Position numbers and translations under genes: made by a program | Notes under the pieces: model-generated | The model's input: only the letters and a program-made list of their open reading frames with translations | Told to the model about the DNA's origin: nothing | The model's database searches: none | Assembly: GCA_934045075.1 (NCBI GenBank) | Contig: OW203727.1 | Coordinates: 24,131,311-24,195,310, forward strand | Direction of reading: 5' to 3' | Source: Yponomeuta sedellus | Taxonomy: Eukaryota; Arthropoda; Insecta; Lepidoptera; Yponomeutidae | Length of the DNA stretch: 64,000 bases | Part shown: positions 44,301-55,480 of the stretch, one piece after another | How positions within the stretch are numbered: the first letter of the stretch is position 1 | How the letters are laid out: every line of letters starts with the position of its first letter

Positions 44301-44472
44301 CAAACCGGGGGGTGGGTAGCAGCGCCCCCTGCAGTACAATTCCACCAAACTGCGATCCCCAACTCGCATACCCAGCGTGGGGATTATGGGCATTACTCCC
44401 CACTTCTGACTATATTAGACCACTGCCGGAGGGCCATGTCCGGCAGTGGTCTAATATAGTCAGAAGAAGAAG
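44301..44472 (+). mobile_element. G1 copy with a fold-back tail and target duplication
   Basis: AAGTATTCGTAA at 44289-44300 recurs at 44473-44484. The body is 5' truncated (starts CAAACCGGGGGG). At the end, CTTCTGACTATATTAGACCA plus CTGCCGG is followed by its inverted copy around AGGGCCATGT, so the tail forms a hairpin of about 27 bp. Confidence 0.82.
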
Positions 44473-44814
44473 AAGTATTCGTAATGTCTCTGCAAGAGTA
44501 GCTTATACATGAGATAAGATTTAGTACATAAGATAGATAGACTTTCTGTTATAAGTAACATGATGTAAGTAACAGGCATAGTCATTAACTAACGGTAGTC
44601 GTTAACTTTAAACTGCATGCAAGTTTGAATAATTTCCTAGTCTCCGCTCGTCCCAGGTACCAGCTGTACCAGGCCCCTCAGAAAATTTTCGAATTTATGT
44701 AAAAGACACTGGCCACTTGTAATTGTTTTAAAAACGTCGATTATTTAAAAGTAAAAATACCTAAAAATACCTACTGTTCGATTTTCAAATTTCCCTCCGC
44801 ATGTTTCTGAAAGC

Positions 44815-45843
44815 CAATTAAAATTTTCTTGTCTCATTAAAAAATTGATCTGCATCGAGAACATTTTCGTGCTATGATTTTTACGATTTCAAATGTGGCT
44901 TTAAACCTGATGAGTCATTGGATCGACTTCGAATTGATTTTATGGATGAAGCACCCTCAAAAGCAACCATCTACCGCTGGTATAGCGAGTTAAAACGCGG
45001 TCGTCTTACTTTGGGGGATGAACAAAGGAGTGGTCGTCCTACGACGGCTGTCACCGAAGAAAGTGTGCTGGCAGTAAAAAAATTAATTCAAGGAAACAGA
45101 CGAATTACGTACGAATAGATTCAACTTACACTGCAGATTGGTTCAGGAAGTGTTCACAAGATTTTGCACGAGCACCTTCGCGTAAGGGGAATAGTTTCCC
45201 GCTGGGTGCCGCACAACCTCACCGAAGCTCAGAAGCAGGCCCGTGTGGATTGGTGCCGTGATATGTTACAACAATTTGATGCTAGCTCGTCTCGGCGCGT
45301 TTACGACACTGTGACAGGAATCCTGAATCCTGGATTTATCAATATGATCCAGAAACAAAGCGTCAGTCGACAGTTTGGCTGTTTCAAAATGAACCAACGC
45401 TTACGAAAGTGAAGCGATCAAGGAGCGCAGGAAAAATTTTGATCGCTATTTTCTTCACTTTGACAGGGTACCTACTCGTAATTTCAATTCCACTTCGAGA
45501 CCAAAGCAGCGTAAACGCTGAATGGTATAGCACAAAATACCTGCCAGGAGTTTTTTCTGAATTGAGCAACAAGCAACCGAACAGCGGGCTCCGTGGGGTC
45601 CTTCTTCGCCACGACAACGCGTTCGCGCACTCTGCGATCAAAACGAGGGACTTCCTGGACTCCACACCGGTCAGAGTCTTGGGACACCCTCCTTACAGTC
45701 CTGATTTGGCTTCGTGTGACTTCTTTTTAAAAACCAACTTCTGTAACTATACTGCATATGAGAGTGGAGTACGTGTTTGGTCCGTTTTGATGCTCCGTGA
45801 GTCACCAGAGGGCCCTTACTCAAAATCACTGTTGTGGGTGTAA
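44815..45843 (+). pseudogene. Mariner transposase pseudogene (cecropia-like)
   Basis: Family signatures appear in order but in broken frames: DESLDRLRIDFMDEAPSKAT and YRWYSELKRGR near 44912-45005, a stop (TAG) at 45116, VHKILHEHLRVRG near 45152, then WIYQYDPETKRQSTVWLFQN at about 45333, SRSAGKILIAIFFTLTG, HDNAFAHSAIKTRDFLDSTP and HPPYSPDLASCDFF near 45690-45725. There is a frameshift near 44876 and another near 45320 where the first catalytic Asp (normally in TGDESW) is destroyed. The second and third Asp codons remain. The C-terminus after DFF is scrambled. Mariner cuts and pastes at TA. Terminal repeats were not found. Confidence 0.85.
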
Positions 45844-46103
45844 ACCCGCAGCTTATAGTGAGCATGAGGCCTTTTTTTCGCTGCATCGACATACGAGTAC
45901 TGTGTAGCGTTCGAAGTAATTTTCATTTCGTTCATTTGTAGTTCCTCTTTTCTTCAGCTTTTGTTTTAGTCCTATTTTCTTTTCTGTATTTTCCTTTTCT
46001 TGTTAAATTTGGTATGTCTATGTGGCGTTAAATAAATGTTTTTCTCCTTCTTCTTCTTCTATAAGGCACTAAAAACGCCGACCGTTCACCGACAACCGAC
46101 TCC

Positions 46104-46174
46104 AAGTATATCTTGGAGTCGGTGCCCAAAATGAATGTGCTGCCAGACCAGCATATATAAACCTGTTATATATA

Positions 46175-46258
<84 letters not shown>

Positions 46259-46325
46259 GGTGTCCAAAATCAATGTGCTGGTCTGGCAGCACATTCATTT
46301 TAGGCACCGACTCCAAGATATACTT
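46104..46325. mobile_element. Long hairpin element with a (TA)n core
   Basis: Outer arms of about 50 bp (AAGTATATCTTGGAGTCGGT, then GCCAAAATGAATGTGCTGCCAG-like) face their complements at 46266-46325. The loop holds (TA)n from about 46178 to 46255. Next to it CGACTCCAAG / CTTGGAGTCG forms a small extra palindrome at the left tip. No flanking duplication seen. Confidence 0.75.
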
Positions 46326-46416
46326 TTACAACACCTAGATACATGCGAATTTTAAATTTATAGGTCATTTTCGTTTTAATTATTTCTATATATATATATC
46401 TGGCGACCTGGCTATC

Positions 46417-46622
46417 TGGCGACCTCTGTGACGCAACGGTAGCGCGTCTGCCTACCATGCAAGAGGTCCCGGGTTCGAATCCCGGCTGGGAACAAAAGAA
46501 AAGCCCAGGTCTTGGATGTTTACATGTTTGTGATGTCGTTGTTTCTGGTTCCCACGACACAGGGTATCCTAGTGTGGGCCAGAAACAATGTATGTGCTTG
46601 TATGTAAATGTTATGTTATGTT
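46417..46622 (+). mobile_element. T2 tRNA-like SINE, full length
   Basis: Head CTGTGACGCAACGGTAGCGC, B box GGGTTCGAATCCC, tail TGTAAATGTTATGTTATGTT. Ends where a unit F copy begins. Confidence 0.8.
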
Positions 46623-46623
46623 A

Positions 46624-46858
46624 TCCAACTGAGCTAATGGGCGACTATTTTCTGTACGTAATACAGAGAATAGTGTCAAGAGGTTCGAAATTTCACTGAT
46701 GCCGGTGAGTCGCCCATTAGCTCAGTTGAATAGAGCGCTGGCACGGATAGCCAGAAGTCGCGGTATCGAATTCCGGCATGGGTGGAATTTTAGCCTCAAA
46801 ATAGGTTTTTAAAATTGTCCTTAGCACGGGTTAGTGCATTAAAAATAAAAATTGTATG
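46624..46858 (+). mobile_element. Unit F copy with short inverted 5' piece
   Basis: Opens with an inverted piece of the tRNA-like head (TCCAACTGAGCTAATGGGCG on plus), then a forward unit from CTGTACGTAATACAG to the extra tail. The B box is changed (GGTATCGAATTCC). It directly follows the tail of a T2 SINE. Confidence 0.75.
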
Positions 46859-47211
46859 CTCTATTAATTGTGAAACTATTAGTTTTGACGTTTATTAGGA
46901 AATCACATGGTTTTTATAACAAGCTTTTAATGCACGCCCTCCATTAATTTGCATTGAATAGAACTTTTCATTATCGGATCGAAGGATTGTATTTAAAAGC
47001 TATGAGATCGGACTTCAATCCCTTTCTCTTGTTAACCATGTAACTTCGTACAAGTTTTCACACACCTCGCAACCCGATGGCCGCCGGCCAAGACGACACG
47101 CGACCAGGAGGACAAGTCTCTTAAAAGCATAGTTATTCCAGAAAGTGCTGCTAGTGATTATTGGCCTTTTTGCATGTAGATTACGTAGGTAATGAGATGA
47201 TTTACGTAATG

Positions 47212-47475
47212 ATTTAGCTGTGTGGTGTAGGCCTAGAGAATAGCACCAACCCAAATTCTTCCCGAGGGTGTCGTAAAAGGCGACTACGGGACACAAACCG
47301 GGGGTTGGGCAGCAGCGTCCCCTGCAGTACAATTTCACCAAACTGCGATCCCCAACCCGCATGCCCAGCGTGGGGATTATGGGCATTACCCCCAATGATG
47401 GCACAACCTTGCGCAATGTCGCTCATTAGGGGAGGGCTATGTCCAGCAGTGGACTGTTATAGCCTGAAGAAGAAG
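47212..47475 (+). mobile_element. G1 copy, near full length
   Basis: From TTAGCTGTGTGGTGTAGGCC through AGAATAGCACCAACCC and GCGTGGGGATTATGGGCATT to AGTGGACTGTTATAGCCTGA then (GAA)n. About 260 bp, no coding capacity. Confidence 0.75.
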
Positions 47476-47479
47476 AGAA

Positions 47480-47790
47480 GATACAGCGGCCAGTGGTATC
47501 CTCACTCACACTAGATGGGTGAAGGGACCACTCCGACGCTGTAGTGCCTGGAACATGTTTTTTTTATAGGTAGGCTTGCCCAGCACCTATACCATCCTGA
47601 CAGCTTAGTCAGCCTAGCTCACAGGAAAAACTAGTCAATACGTGCGGAGCCAACCAAGGCGCGGGTTTCCTCACGATGTTTTCCTACACCGTTAGCGTGT
47701 GGTATTGCACTACAAATTCGCAAATGTACGTAACTTTAAAATTAAACAAACTCATTGGTACATGCCCGCACTCGGGATCGAACGTATGTA
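47480..47790 (-). mobile_element. T3-long SINE copy
   Basis: Runs from CAGTGGTATCCTCACTCACA through CCATCCTGACAGCTTAGTC and GGTTTCCTCACGATGTTTTC to AACAAACTCATTGGTACATG and a head fragment GGGATCGAACG. Full copies of this longer form also occur near 55225 and 57060. Confidence 0.65.
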
Positions 47791-47791
47791 T

Positions 47792-47845
47792 GGTTTTTTA
47801 AATTATTATTGTCCTTAGCACGGGTTAGTGCATTAAAAAAAGAAT
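47792..47845 (+). mobile_element. Unit F 3' tail fragment
   Basis: Only the end region is present: TTTTTAAAT, then TCCTTAGCACGGGTTAGTGC and an A-rich stretch. Confidence 0.6.
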
Positions 47846-48239
47846 ATAACTAAGTGCTTATTAGACTCTAGACCCAGACTCGAATCCAGGACGGTGCGGA
47901 GCAAATTAAACTACCCCGCGTTTGTCTTCGGTGAAAACTTTTTAAATATAACCCCTCAATAAAATGTTTCCGAGCGTGAGTTTGGCTAAATTGGACGCAA
48001 CTTTCAAATGGTTTTGGGGCAACGAAAACCCATCGCGCTCGTGTTTTATGAGTAAAAAACTAACTAGACTTAGGAACTAGTCTGAGCTGAGGTCAGTCTA
48101 CTGTGTCGAAAAAGATGTCACTCATATTCGATGTCGTGTTCGACCTACACTAGGTAGTTAGGTGCTACTTAGTGAAGGTCGAATATGGCATCTAACATAT
48201 TAATAGATAGATCGATAGAATTGATTGATTGAAGACGTT

Positions 48240-48560
48240 TCGTTATCGTTATCAACCCTTGTATGTCCCCACTGCTGGGGCACGGGTCTCTTCCTGCATC
48301 GCAGGAAGGTTAGGCCGTACTCCACCAAGGGGGCCAAGTCCGGGTTGGTGGAGGATTGTAAGACAGTGGCCCATAAGGCCTCTGACATGGCTTAACGACT
48401 GCCGTTACATGACAGCCGGCACCAACGGCTTAACGTACCTTGCGAAGCACGGAAGGGCTCGGAAAAATGCCACTAGCGGTAGTCACAGGACGGTCACCCA
48501 TCTTGCAACTTATCGCGCCTGTTGTTGCTTAACTCAAGTGATTGATTCCAATCACTCTTA
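48240..48560 (-). mobile_element. 5S-SINE copy with internal deletion
   Basis: Minus copy with both 5S-like boxes (TTGAGTTAAGCAACAACAGG, GATGGGTGACC). A block of about 35 bp is missing from the body near 48370 (TGGC joined to CCATAAGG) relative to other copies. Confidence 0.78.
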
Positions 48561-48976
48561 GTTGGCAGATGCTCTTGTTTTGCAAATTACTATCTTATTT
48601 GGGTACAAAAATTGCAGGAACAGAAATTACATAAAAGATATAACTGGCGACATTATTACGAAAAGCAATTTCTTCCAGGCAACCATAGGCGGAGATAAGA
48701 AAGAAAGTAGAGGCAGGTAGTCGGTGCAATTTAGAAATATTAAAATTAGTAATTCAAAGTTAAAAACAGCTGTTTCAAACTAAAATGATCACCTACGACA
48801 ACGAAATGTATGAAACTCTCGATATACTGAAAGACTACATAATTATACTTTATTGCATACGAAACAATGAACAGAACAGGTCTGGTTACAAATAATACAA
48901 AGTATTCTAGTTTGGGGACTAAGGACTATCTTTGTACACTTTTATAACGGTAAAGATTTTTGTATTTGCATTTCAA

Positions 48977-50054
48977 ACTAGCTGACCCAGCAAACTTCGT
49001 ACCGCTTAACAGTCGATTCTTTATTTTTTTTCTCCGTAAGAACCATCCTCGTACCTACTTCAAGGAATATTAAAAAAAAAGAATTATTGATATCGGTTCA
49101 GCTGCTCTCGAGATTTGCGCTTACCAACACATTCAGCGATTAATTTTTATATTATACTAGCTGGCCCAGTGAACTTCGTAGCGCCTACCATCGATTTTTT
49201 AAATTATTATTTTTTTTGTCTCCGTAAGAACCATCCTCGTACTTCAAGGAAGATTCTAAAAAAAGAATTAGCAAAATCGGTTCGGCTACTCTTGAGATTT
49301 GCGCTTACCAACACATTTAGGGATTCATTTTTATAGTATAGACTAGCTGACCTAGCGAACTTCGTACCGCCTAACAGTCGATTCTTTATTTTTTTTCTCC
49401 GTTAGAACCATCCTCGTGCTTCAAGGAATATAAAAAAAAAAAGAATTATTGATATCGGTTCAGCTGCTCTCGAGATTTGCGCTTACCAACACATTCAGGG
49501 ATTCATTTTTATAGTATAGACTAGCTGACCTAGCGAACTTCGTACCGCCTAACAGTTGATTCTTTAATTTTTTTCTCCGTAAGAACCATCCTCGTACTTC
49601 AAGGAATATTTTAAAAAAAGAATTAGTGATATCGGTTCAGCTGCTCTCGAGATTTGCGCTTACCAACACATTCAGCGATTCATTTTTATATTATACTAGC
49701 TGGCCCAGCGAACTTCGTAGCGCCTACCATCGATTTTTTAAATTATTATTTTTTTTGTCTCCGTAAGAACCATCCTCGTACTTCAAAAAAGAATTAGCAA
49801 ATCGGTTCGGCTACTCTTGAGATTTGCGCTTACCAACACATTCAGGGATTAATTTTTATAGTATAGGCTAGCTGACCTAGCGAACCTCGTACCGCCTAAC
49901 AGTCGATTCATTATTGTTTTTTATTTTTCTCTCCGTAACAACCATCCTCGTACTTCAAGGCATATTCTAAAAAAATAATTAGCGAAATTGGTTCAGCTGC
50001 TCTCGAGATTTGCGCTTACCAACACATTCAGGGATTCATTTTTATATTATAGAA
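48977..50054 (+). repeat. Tandem array of six units, 172-186 bp each
   Basis: Units start at 48977, 49156, 49342, 49520, 49695 and 49867 with ACTAGCTGACCCAGCAAACT-like sequence, and contain TCCGTAAGAACCATCCTCGT and GAGATTTGCGCTTACCAACA. Two subtypes (GCTGACCTAGCGAAC and GCTGGCCCAGCGAAC) alternate in part, suggesting growth by blocks of more than one unit. The single unit resembles a common dispersed insect repeat. Confidence 0.85.
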
Positions 50055-51104
50055 AATTACAACAAATAACTTGCACAAAAGCTTTTTTGGCTTTGATAGT
50101 ATTAAACAACTCATTTGCAGACAAAAGCTAATTCAAACTGAATTACGTAATAAACACCTCTAAAGCAACTAAGTATCGATCAAACATCAATCCCTCACGA
50201 TACAATAAAAAACCTGCACCTAAATATTAGAAAAACAAAGTACCTTTTAAAGCCCCGTCGACATTTTCCGGCCAGTTGGCTTCCTGTGACGTCACGTTGA
50301 CAGCTGACAGGTGACGTGTACACAGTTTTTACAGCCCTGATCGATTTTTAACACCGCGACATGGTGATGTGGCCACAGAGCGAGAAAAACAGAAGATCAA
50401 CAGTTCAGTGAAGTGACTGTTTAACATTTACCCGCTTGAATATTTTTACCATGAAATTCAACGAATAAAGAATATTCTTATCTTATCTTCAAATTAATAA
50501 TTAATCGGCCAGTACTCGTCTAATGCTAAATATAGACCTCCCCCAGGGCACGCCACTTACTTCTGTCCTCAGTTATTCTTAAGTATCCGCAGCTCCTGAC
50601 ATTTGATTTTTTTCTTTTGTCGAATTGCGATGAACATTTCAATATCCAGCCTGTTTTATAAGCTAACCAACGATATAATATCATCTCTGGCCAGTCGAGG
50701 AAGAAACAAATAACGAAACATCGTGAGGCGGAAAAGGGGGCGTTCCGATCGGACTTAGTGACTCAACAAAGGCGGAGAATATCGGCGCTAATCGTTCTGC
50801 GGCGATTTCAACACTCACGACCAAGAACCTAGGATCAAAAACGTGGTAGTAGATAGCATTTTTACCAAAAACATCCGTTTTCAATGCTATAGAGTCCAAG
50901 GTTTTTGGCTTTAGTTTTTCGGGTGTGGGTCCTAAAACTCACAATTTACATGATTGAGAGAATAGATGAAGAGAGAGAAAGATACTTTAAGCAAAGAATA
51001 ATTCTGATTTTTATTTCATTAGTAGCGCTAGTGCCACTTTATTGTTGGTAGGGAGTGACGTTGTTCTAAGGCTGTTTTTTATGGCTTTTTAAAACCGTGT
51101 GATC
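50055..51104. other. No gene recognised
   Basis: TGACGTCACGTTGACAGC lies at about 50286 and recalls the motif cluster at 11013, but no gene follows. A decayed LINE-C piece lies near 50534. Confidence 0.45.
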
Positions 51105-51500
51105 ATATTGACATTTCAACTGGAGTATATTTCGAGCGGGTGATCCTGCTCTTCCACTATAAAGAGAATAATACAATACAAGAGAATGCTAGAAGTAACG
51201 GTTTGGTGTAATTTTACTCTTATTTTACAATATAAATAAATATATAAAGGGAAATTTCCCGTCAAGCAAATCGTATGCCTGGGGACGGCCGGTCCGACTG
51301 CTGTTTGCTCGACGTTATATTTATGGCATGTCATGGTAGTGCAGTCAGCAATGCAATGTTTGTCTTACATTCAAGAGTTCATGGGTTTTAACCCCAGTAA
51401 ATGCACGAATAATTTTGTATCATTGGTACAGGAATGTTGGAGGTTGTAGCGCGCGCGCAGAGTAGACATGACATGTGCTCGCCGCACAAGCTTTCTGTTT
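51105..51500 (+). mobile_element. R repeat copy with T3-variant insertion
   Basis: GAGTATATTTCGAGCGGGTG, GGGAAATTTCCCGTC, GTATGCCTGGGGACGGCCGG and, after a T3-variant head at about 51335-51420, GGAATGTTGGAGGTTGTAGC and GCGCGCGCAGAGTAGACATG. An AT-rich insert of about 80 bp splits the first part at 51165-51245. Confidence 0.65.
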
Positions 51501-51810
51501 TACCGAATCTATGACGACACAGTGATGTTGCGGTGAAAAATGGCACCAGAAAGGGGTTGGAGACAAATCGTGCGGGGCCGAAGCGTTGAAGCCGCTTTAC
51601 ATTAGCCTTCAAACACGGCTCGGTCGTGAAAAATGTTAGACGTGGAAGGGTAATAGCGAGGTGAATGCGTGTAGGTGAAACCTGTGGCTTTCAGAGAAAT
51701 GATCTTAAAGAAAGGTCTCCTCACGGTGTCCGCCTGAGGGTTTCTCTCAGCTAGCAAACTCTCTCAGAGAGAAGGCCTGTGCCCTATCTTGGGTAGGATT
51801 ATAAGTTGCA

Positions 51811-52061
51811 TCGTCGTCAGGCCATGCTAGTCCACTGCTGGACATAGCCCTCCCCTAAAGAGCGCCACGTTGTGCTATCATAGGGGGTAATGCCCATAGT
51901 CCCCACGCTGGGCATGTGGGTTGGGGATCGCAGTTCGGTGGAATTGTACTGCAGGGGGCGCTGCTGCCCACCCCCGGTTTATGTCCCTTAGTCGCCTTTT
52001 ACGACACTCGCGGGAAGAATTGGGTTGGTGCTATTTTTTAGGCCGACATCACACAGCAGTT
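51811..52061 (-). mobile_element. G1 copy, near full length
   Basis: Minus copy with GTCGTCAGGCCATGCTAGTC tail, the shared LINE-B segment, TCCCCACGCTGGGCATGTGG and TTGGTGCTATTTTTTAGGCC. Confidence 0.75.
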
Positions 52062-52109
52062 GCATCATTAATTGTATAATAAAATATGTGTTATTTGTTA
52101 CTACTGACT

Positions 52110-52305
52110 AGATTTAATTCGCAGCTTCGCCCGGGTTGTAAATTATGCTACGGGAACTCATTACCGGGATATCAAGTATTTTATGTTTCAATTCAGATAT
52201 TTTAGTCTATCAGTAGGTACGGCAAGTTCCATGTAAATCCGTTCAGCGTGATTATGTAAGAAACATCCAATCATCGTCACAAACTTTCACATATTTTATA
52301 ATAAA
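52110..52305 (+). repeat. Dispersed repeat fragment (GGGATATCAAGTAT family)
   Basis: TTCGCAGCTTCGCCCGGGTT, CGGGATATCAAGTATTTTAT, CAAGTTCCATGTAAATCCGT and AAACTTTCACATATTTTAT. A shorter relative (GGTGCCCGCGACTTCGTCCG) starts at 53200. Confidence 0.5.
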
Positions 52306-53639
52306 AACAATTTGCAATAAAAGTGAAGTATTGCATTTTAGTTAAATCATTAAAAGGTTAATTAATTTCTAGACAATTGTAAAATCCTAGGATCTCTTAA
52401 TTGTAAAAAATCCATTACCTATGTTATTGCCCTAAAGTTATGAATTGTACTTACTACGATAACCTATACTAAATAGCACCACAGTTCCTTGGATTTTAAT
52501 ACCAGTTTTACCAGCTCCATATTGAAATCTGACCAAGTGTAGATATCTTATGTTAATAAATTATCCCATTAATCTATAAATATGATGCAATCAGGCTGAA
52601 CGAGCTATAGTACTTGACGCACAAATTACCAGGGTTAAAATAGCTACATAATTATAGCCTGAAGGTTAAAATATAAATTTTATTACGAATATTCATGGAC
52701 ATATTACACAGATCTCGTTAGCCCTATACTGAGTACAACTAAATGACTTGTGTTACAGGTGCTAACTCGACGATAGATTTAATACAATAAATACGAAGAG
52801 AACATCCAAGACCCGAGACAAACTAGAAAAGTTTGTTTCCTAGTTTGACCCGGCCGGGGATCGAACGCGAGACCTGCGGTTTTACAGTCAGCGTGCCAAA
52901 CCACTGCGCCACCGAGGCCGTCATTATTATGATTTGTTTCAATAGCGCTATAAAGTCTCTTGTTGAAAGTAAAGTGCGCATAAGTAGGTTTAAAGCATGA
53001 ACATTACATTACACTAAGAATATTGCTTGACGTAGCTTGCTGACAGTCACTTTGCATAGTTGATGTTTATTTTTAGTATAGGAGTTAATGTTATACTGGC
53101 TCCAGACACAAATATTGTACTGTGCCTGACACGGAAAGCTGACGATAATGTTTCCGCCATTATCAGTTTTCAAAAATTCACTTAAGAGAAACTAACTGGT
53201 GCCCGCGACTTCGTCCGCGCAGGACTAGTGTTTCGAGTAGTTTTTATTAGCGTGGCGTAGATAAGAACTACCATTATGACGTTAAAATTATCACATTAAT
53301 AACTTTTGGGTCGCATTTAAAATATATAACAGGCTGACAATATTGAGATGTTACAGTCGCACTATAATAACGTAACAATATTGTCAAAAACATAAGAAAT
53401 ACGGTAACAAAGCACTGTGGAGCCCTAATTATAGGCCAATAGGTAGTTACTTCAGTATGATCCTATGAACTATATTTAACGATTTTTTAAACATTTTAAT
53501 CATACATTACCTATGTGTAACTCTAGCGGTTTCGGCAGCGCACGCCAGAATAGCTGGATGGTACTTTTTTCCTAGTTACTTGACACACATCGTCATATTT
53601 TGGACAATTCACACAATATCTTTATATATTGTAGCCTTA
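52306..53639. other. Apart from the T1 copy, only dispersed repeat traces
   Basis: AT-rich. A GGTGCCCGCGACTTCGTCCG piece at 53200 is a known type of lepidopteran dispersed repeat. Confidence 0.45.
52687..52922 (-). mobile_element. T1 tRNA-like SINE, full length
   Basis: Minus copy from TATTCATGGACATATTACAC to CACCGAGGCCGTC. The B box is changed by one base (GATCGAACGCG). Confidence 0.8.
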
Positions 53640-53835
53640 AGTCTATGCGTGTGGAGACCGCGACTCGGCAAACCTAGTGTAGAACGCCCTCCGACCATGT
53701 GGGACGACGATATGCGAAAAACTGCAGGCAGATGCTGGATGCGGCAAGCTGAAGATAGGGCGCTATGGCGCTCATTAGAGGAGGGCTACGTCCAGCAGTA
53801 GACTACATAATATAGCCTTAAGAAGAAGAAGCCTA
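53640..53835 (+). mobile_element. LINE-B 3' end
   Basis: Reads WRPRLGKPSVERPPTMWDDD and RKTAGRCWMRQAEDRALWRS to EEGYVQQ, ending with AGCCTTAAGAAGAAGAAG. 5' truncated. Confidence 0.78.
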
Positions 53836-54264
53836 TGTGTTATTCTGATGTGTAAGGTTATATTACTGCAAAGCTTCATAAAATTCATTAAGTCGTTTTT
53901 ACGTAAAAGAGTAACAAACATCCATCCATCCATACTTACAAACATTCGCGTTTAGGAAGGATTTAGCTCGTGCTAATAGTTCAAAACAAACTAAAATCCG
54001 AACTTCAAAACCGAACGATATTGAATCAGTCACTTTGTCCCCTATTTGCCAGGCAAAAAGCGGCGTGCGTAGGTGAAAACAGCTGGAAAATGGCCTGAAA
54101 GCCAGCCTAGATTTATTGCGCGCGCCTTTTGTGCGCGTTGATGGATCCACCACGCCGAATGCCAATGGACTGGTGCCGTAGAGTAAATCAGGGCTAAAGA
54201 ACCACCTTCTTTCATATTGAAATGTTAAAAACATATAAAAAAGTTGTATACGTGTAATAAAAGC

Positions 54265-54330
54265 GCTGGTAGCGGAGTGGTAGAACGTCGGTTTTTTATT
54301 CGGAAGGTCATGGGTGCAAATCCCGGCATA
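54265..54330 (+). mobile_element. T3 SINE head fragment
   Basis: CGCTGGTAGCGGAGTGGTAG with GGGTGCAAATCCC. Only the tRNA-like head is left, and a unit F dimer inserted right after it. Confidence 0.6.
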
Positions 54331-54340
54331 CATTAATTAT

Positions 54341-54747
54341 TAAATTATTTTTTTTTGCACTAACCCGTGCTAAGGACAATTTAAAAACCCATTTAGAGGC
54401 TAAAAAATCCACCCATGCCGGGACTCGAGCCCGCAACCTCTGGCTATACGTGCCAGCGCTCTTTCTAACTGAGCTAATGGGCGACTCACCGGCATCAGTG
54501 AAGTTTCGAACCTCTTTACAATATTCTCTGTATTACGTACAGGCAGCGACATCTGGCCGTAGTAATTTGCATCACTTGCAGCCCCGAGTACCTACTTTGC
54601 AGTTAGGTTTTACATCGGAATGATATCGCTGACCTACATGATTATATTATTTATTATTATTTAAGAGCGATGGCACGGATAGCCAGAGGTCGCGGGTTCG
54701 ATACCCGGCATGGGTGGAATTTTTAGCCTCTAAATAGGGTTTTTTAA
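54341..54747. mobile_element. Unit F inverted dimer (full minus unit plus partial plus unit) with target duplication
   Basis: A nearly complete minus unit (tail, tRNA-like domain, leader) is followed by a plus fragment that begins inside the tRNA-like domain near 54665. ACATTAATTAT at 54330-54340 recurs at 54748-54758. The target lies just after a T3 fragment. Confidence 0.85.
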
Positions 54748-54778
54748 ACATTAATTATGTTATAGTAACATTGATCGT

Positions 54779-55035
54779 CATCATTTCAGCCTATTGTAGT
54801 CCACTGCTGGACATAAGCCTCCCCCAGGGTGCGCCACAAGACCCGATCTCCCGTTTTCGCCATCCAGTCACCACCAGCCACCTTTTTCAGGTCGTCGGTC
54901 CATCTGGCCGGAGGGCGTCTTACACTACGCTTGCCGAATCGTGGTCTCCATTCGAGAGCCCGTCTGCTCCAACGACCATCGGTTCTGGGACAGATGTGAC
55001 CAGCCCACTGTCACTTCATCCTGCTACACTTTTGA
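54779..55035 (-). mobile_element. LINE-C: another RTE-type 3' end
   Basis: The minus strand reads HICPRTDGRWSRRALEWRPR, then FGKRSVRRPPARWTDDLKKV and GDWMAKTGDRVLWRTLGEAY before VQQWTTIG. The tail is AATGATGACGATC-like. Same protein region as LINE-B but clearly a different family. Confidence 0.75.
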
Positions 55036-55119
55036 CATGATAGTAACATTACAACTTGCTAACTAAGTAAAACATCGTGGGGAAAAGTGAGTGTGCGAGG
55101 TGTTCATACCTCCTGAGGT

Positions 55120-55480
55120 AATTGCTTGAAATCGTCAATTCGCGATGGGCACGCGTGGTCACTAAGTCCGTACTCTCTCTACGAGACAAGTCCTGTACCC
55201 TGCAGAAGTTCGTATGAGATGTTTTATACAGCGTCCAGTGGCATCTTCATTCACACTACATAGGTGGAGGGACCACTCGGATGCTGCAGTGCCTGGGGCA
55301 TGGTTTAGGTGGTGTAGGCTTGGGCAGCACCTATACCACCAGCCATGACAGCTTAGTCGGCCTAGCCCACAGAAAAGACTAGTCAATACTTGCGGAGCCA
55401 AGCCGCGGGTTTCCTCACGTAGTTTTTCTTCACCATTAGTGAGTGATATTGCGACTACAAATTCTCAAATGTAGGTCGTA
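55120..55480 (-). mobile_element. T3-long SINE fragment
   Basis: GATGGGCACGCGTGGTCACT, CAGTGGCATCTTCATTCACA, GGATGCTGCAGTGCCTGGGG and GCGGGTTTCCTCACGTAGTT follow T3-long order. The head is missing. Confidence 0.55.

Noticed and set aside
46135..46338. Open frames reading Tyr-Ile repeats on both strands
   Set aside because: They come from the TA microsatellite.
48977..50054. CRISPR-like spacing of repeats
   Set aside because: Units are about 180 bp, contiguous and similar throughout, with no spacers, in a eukaryotic genome.
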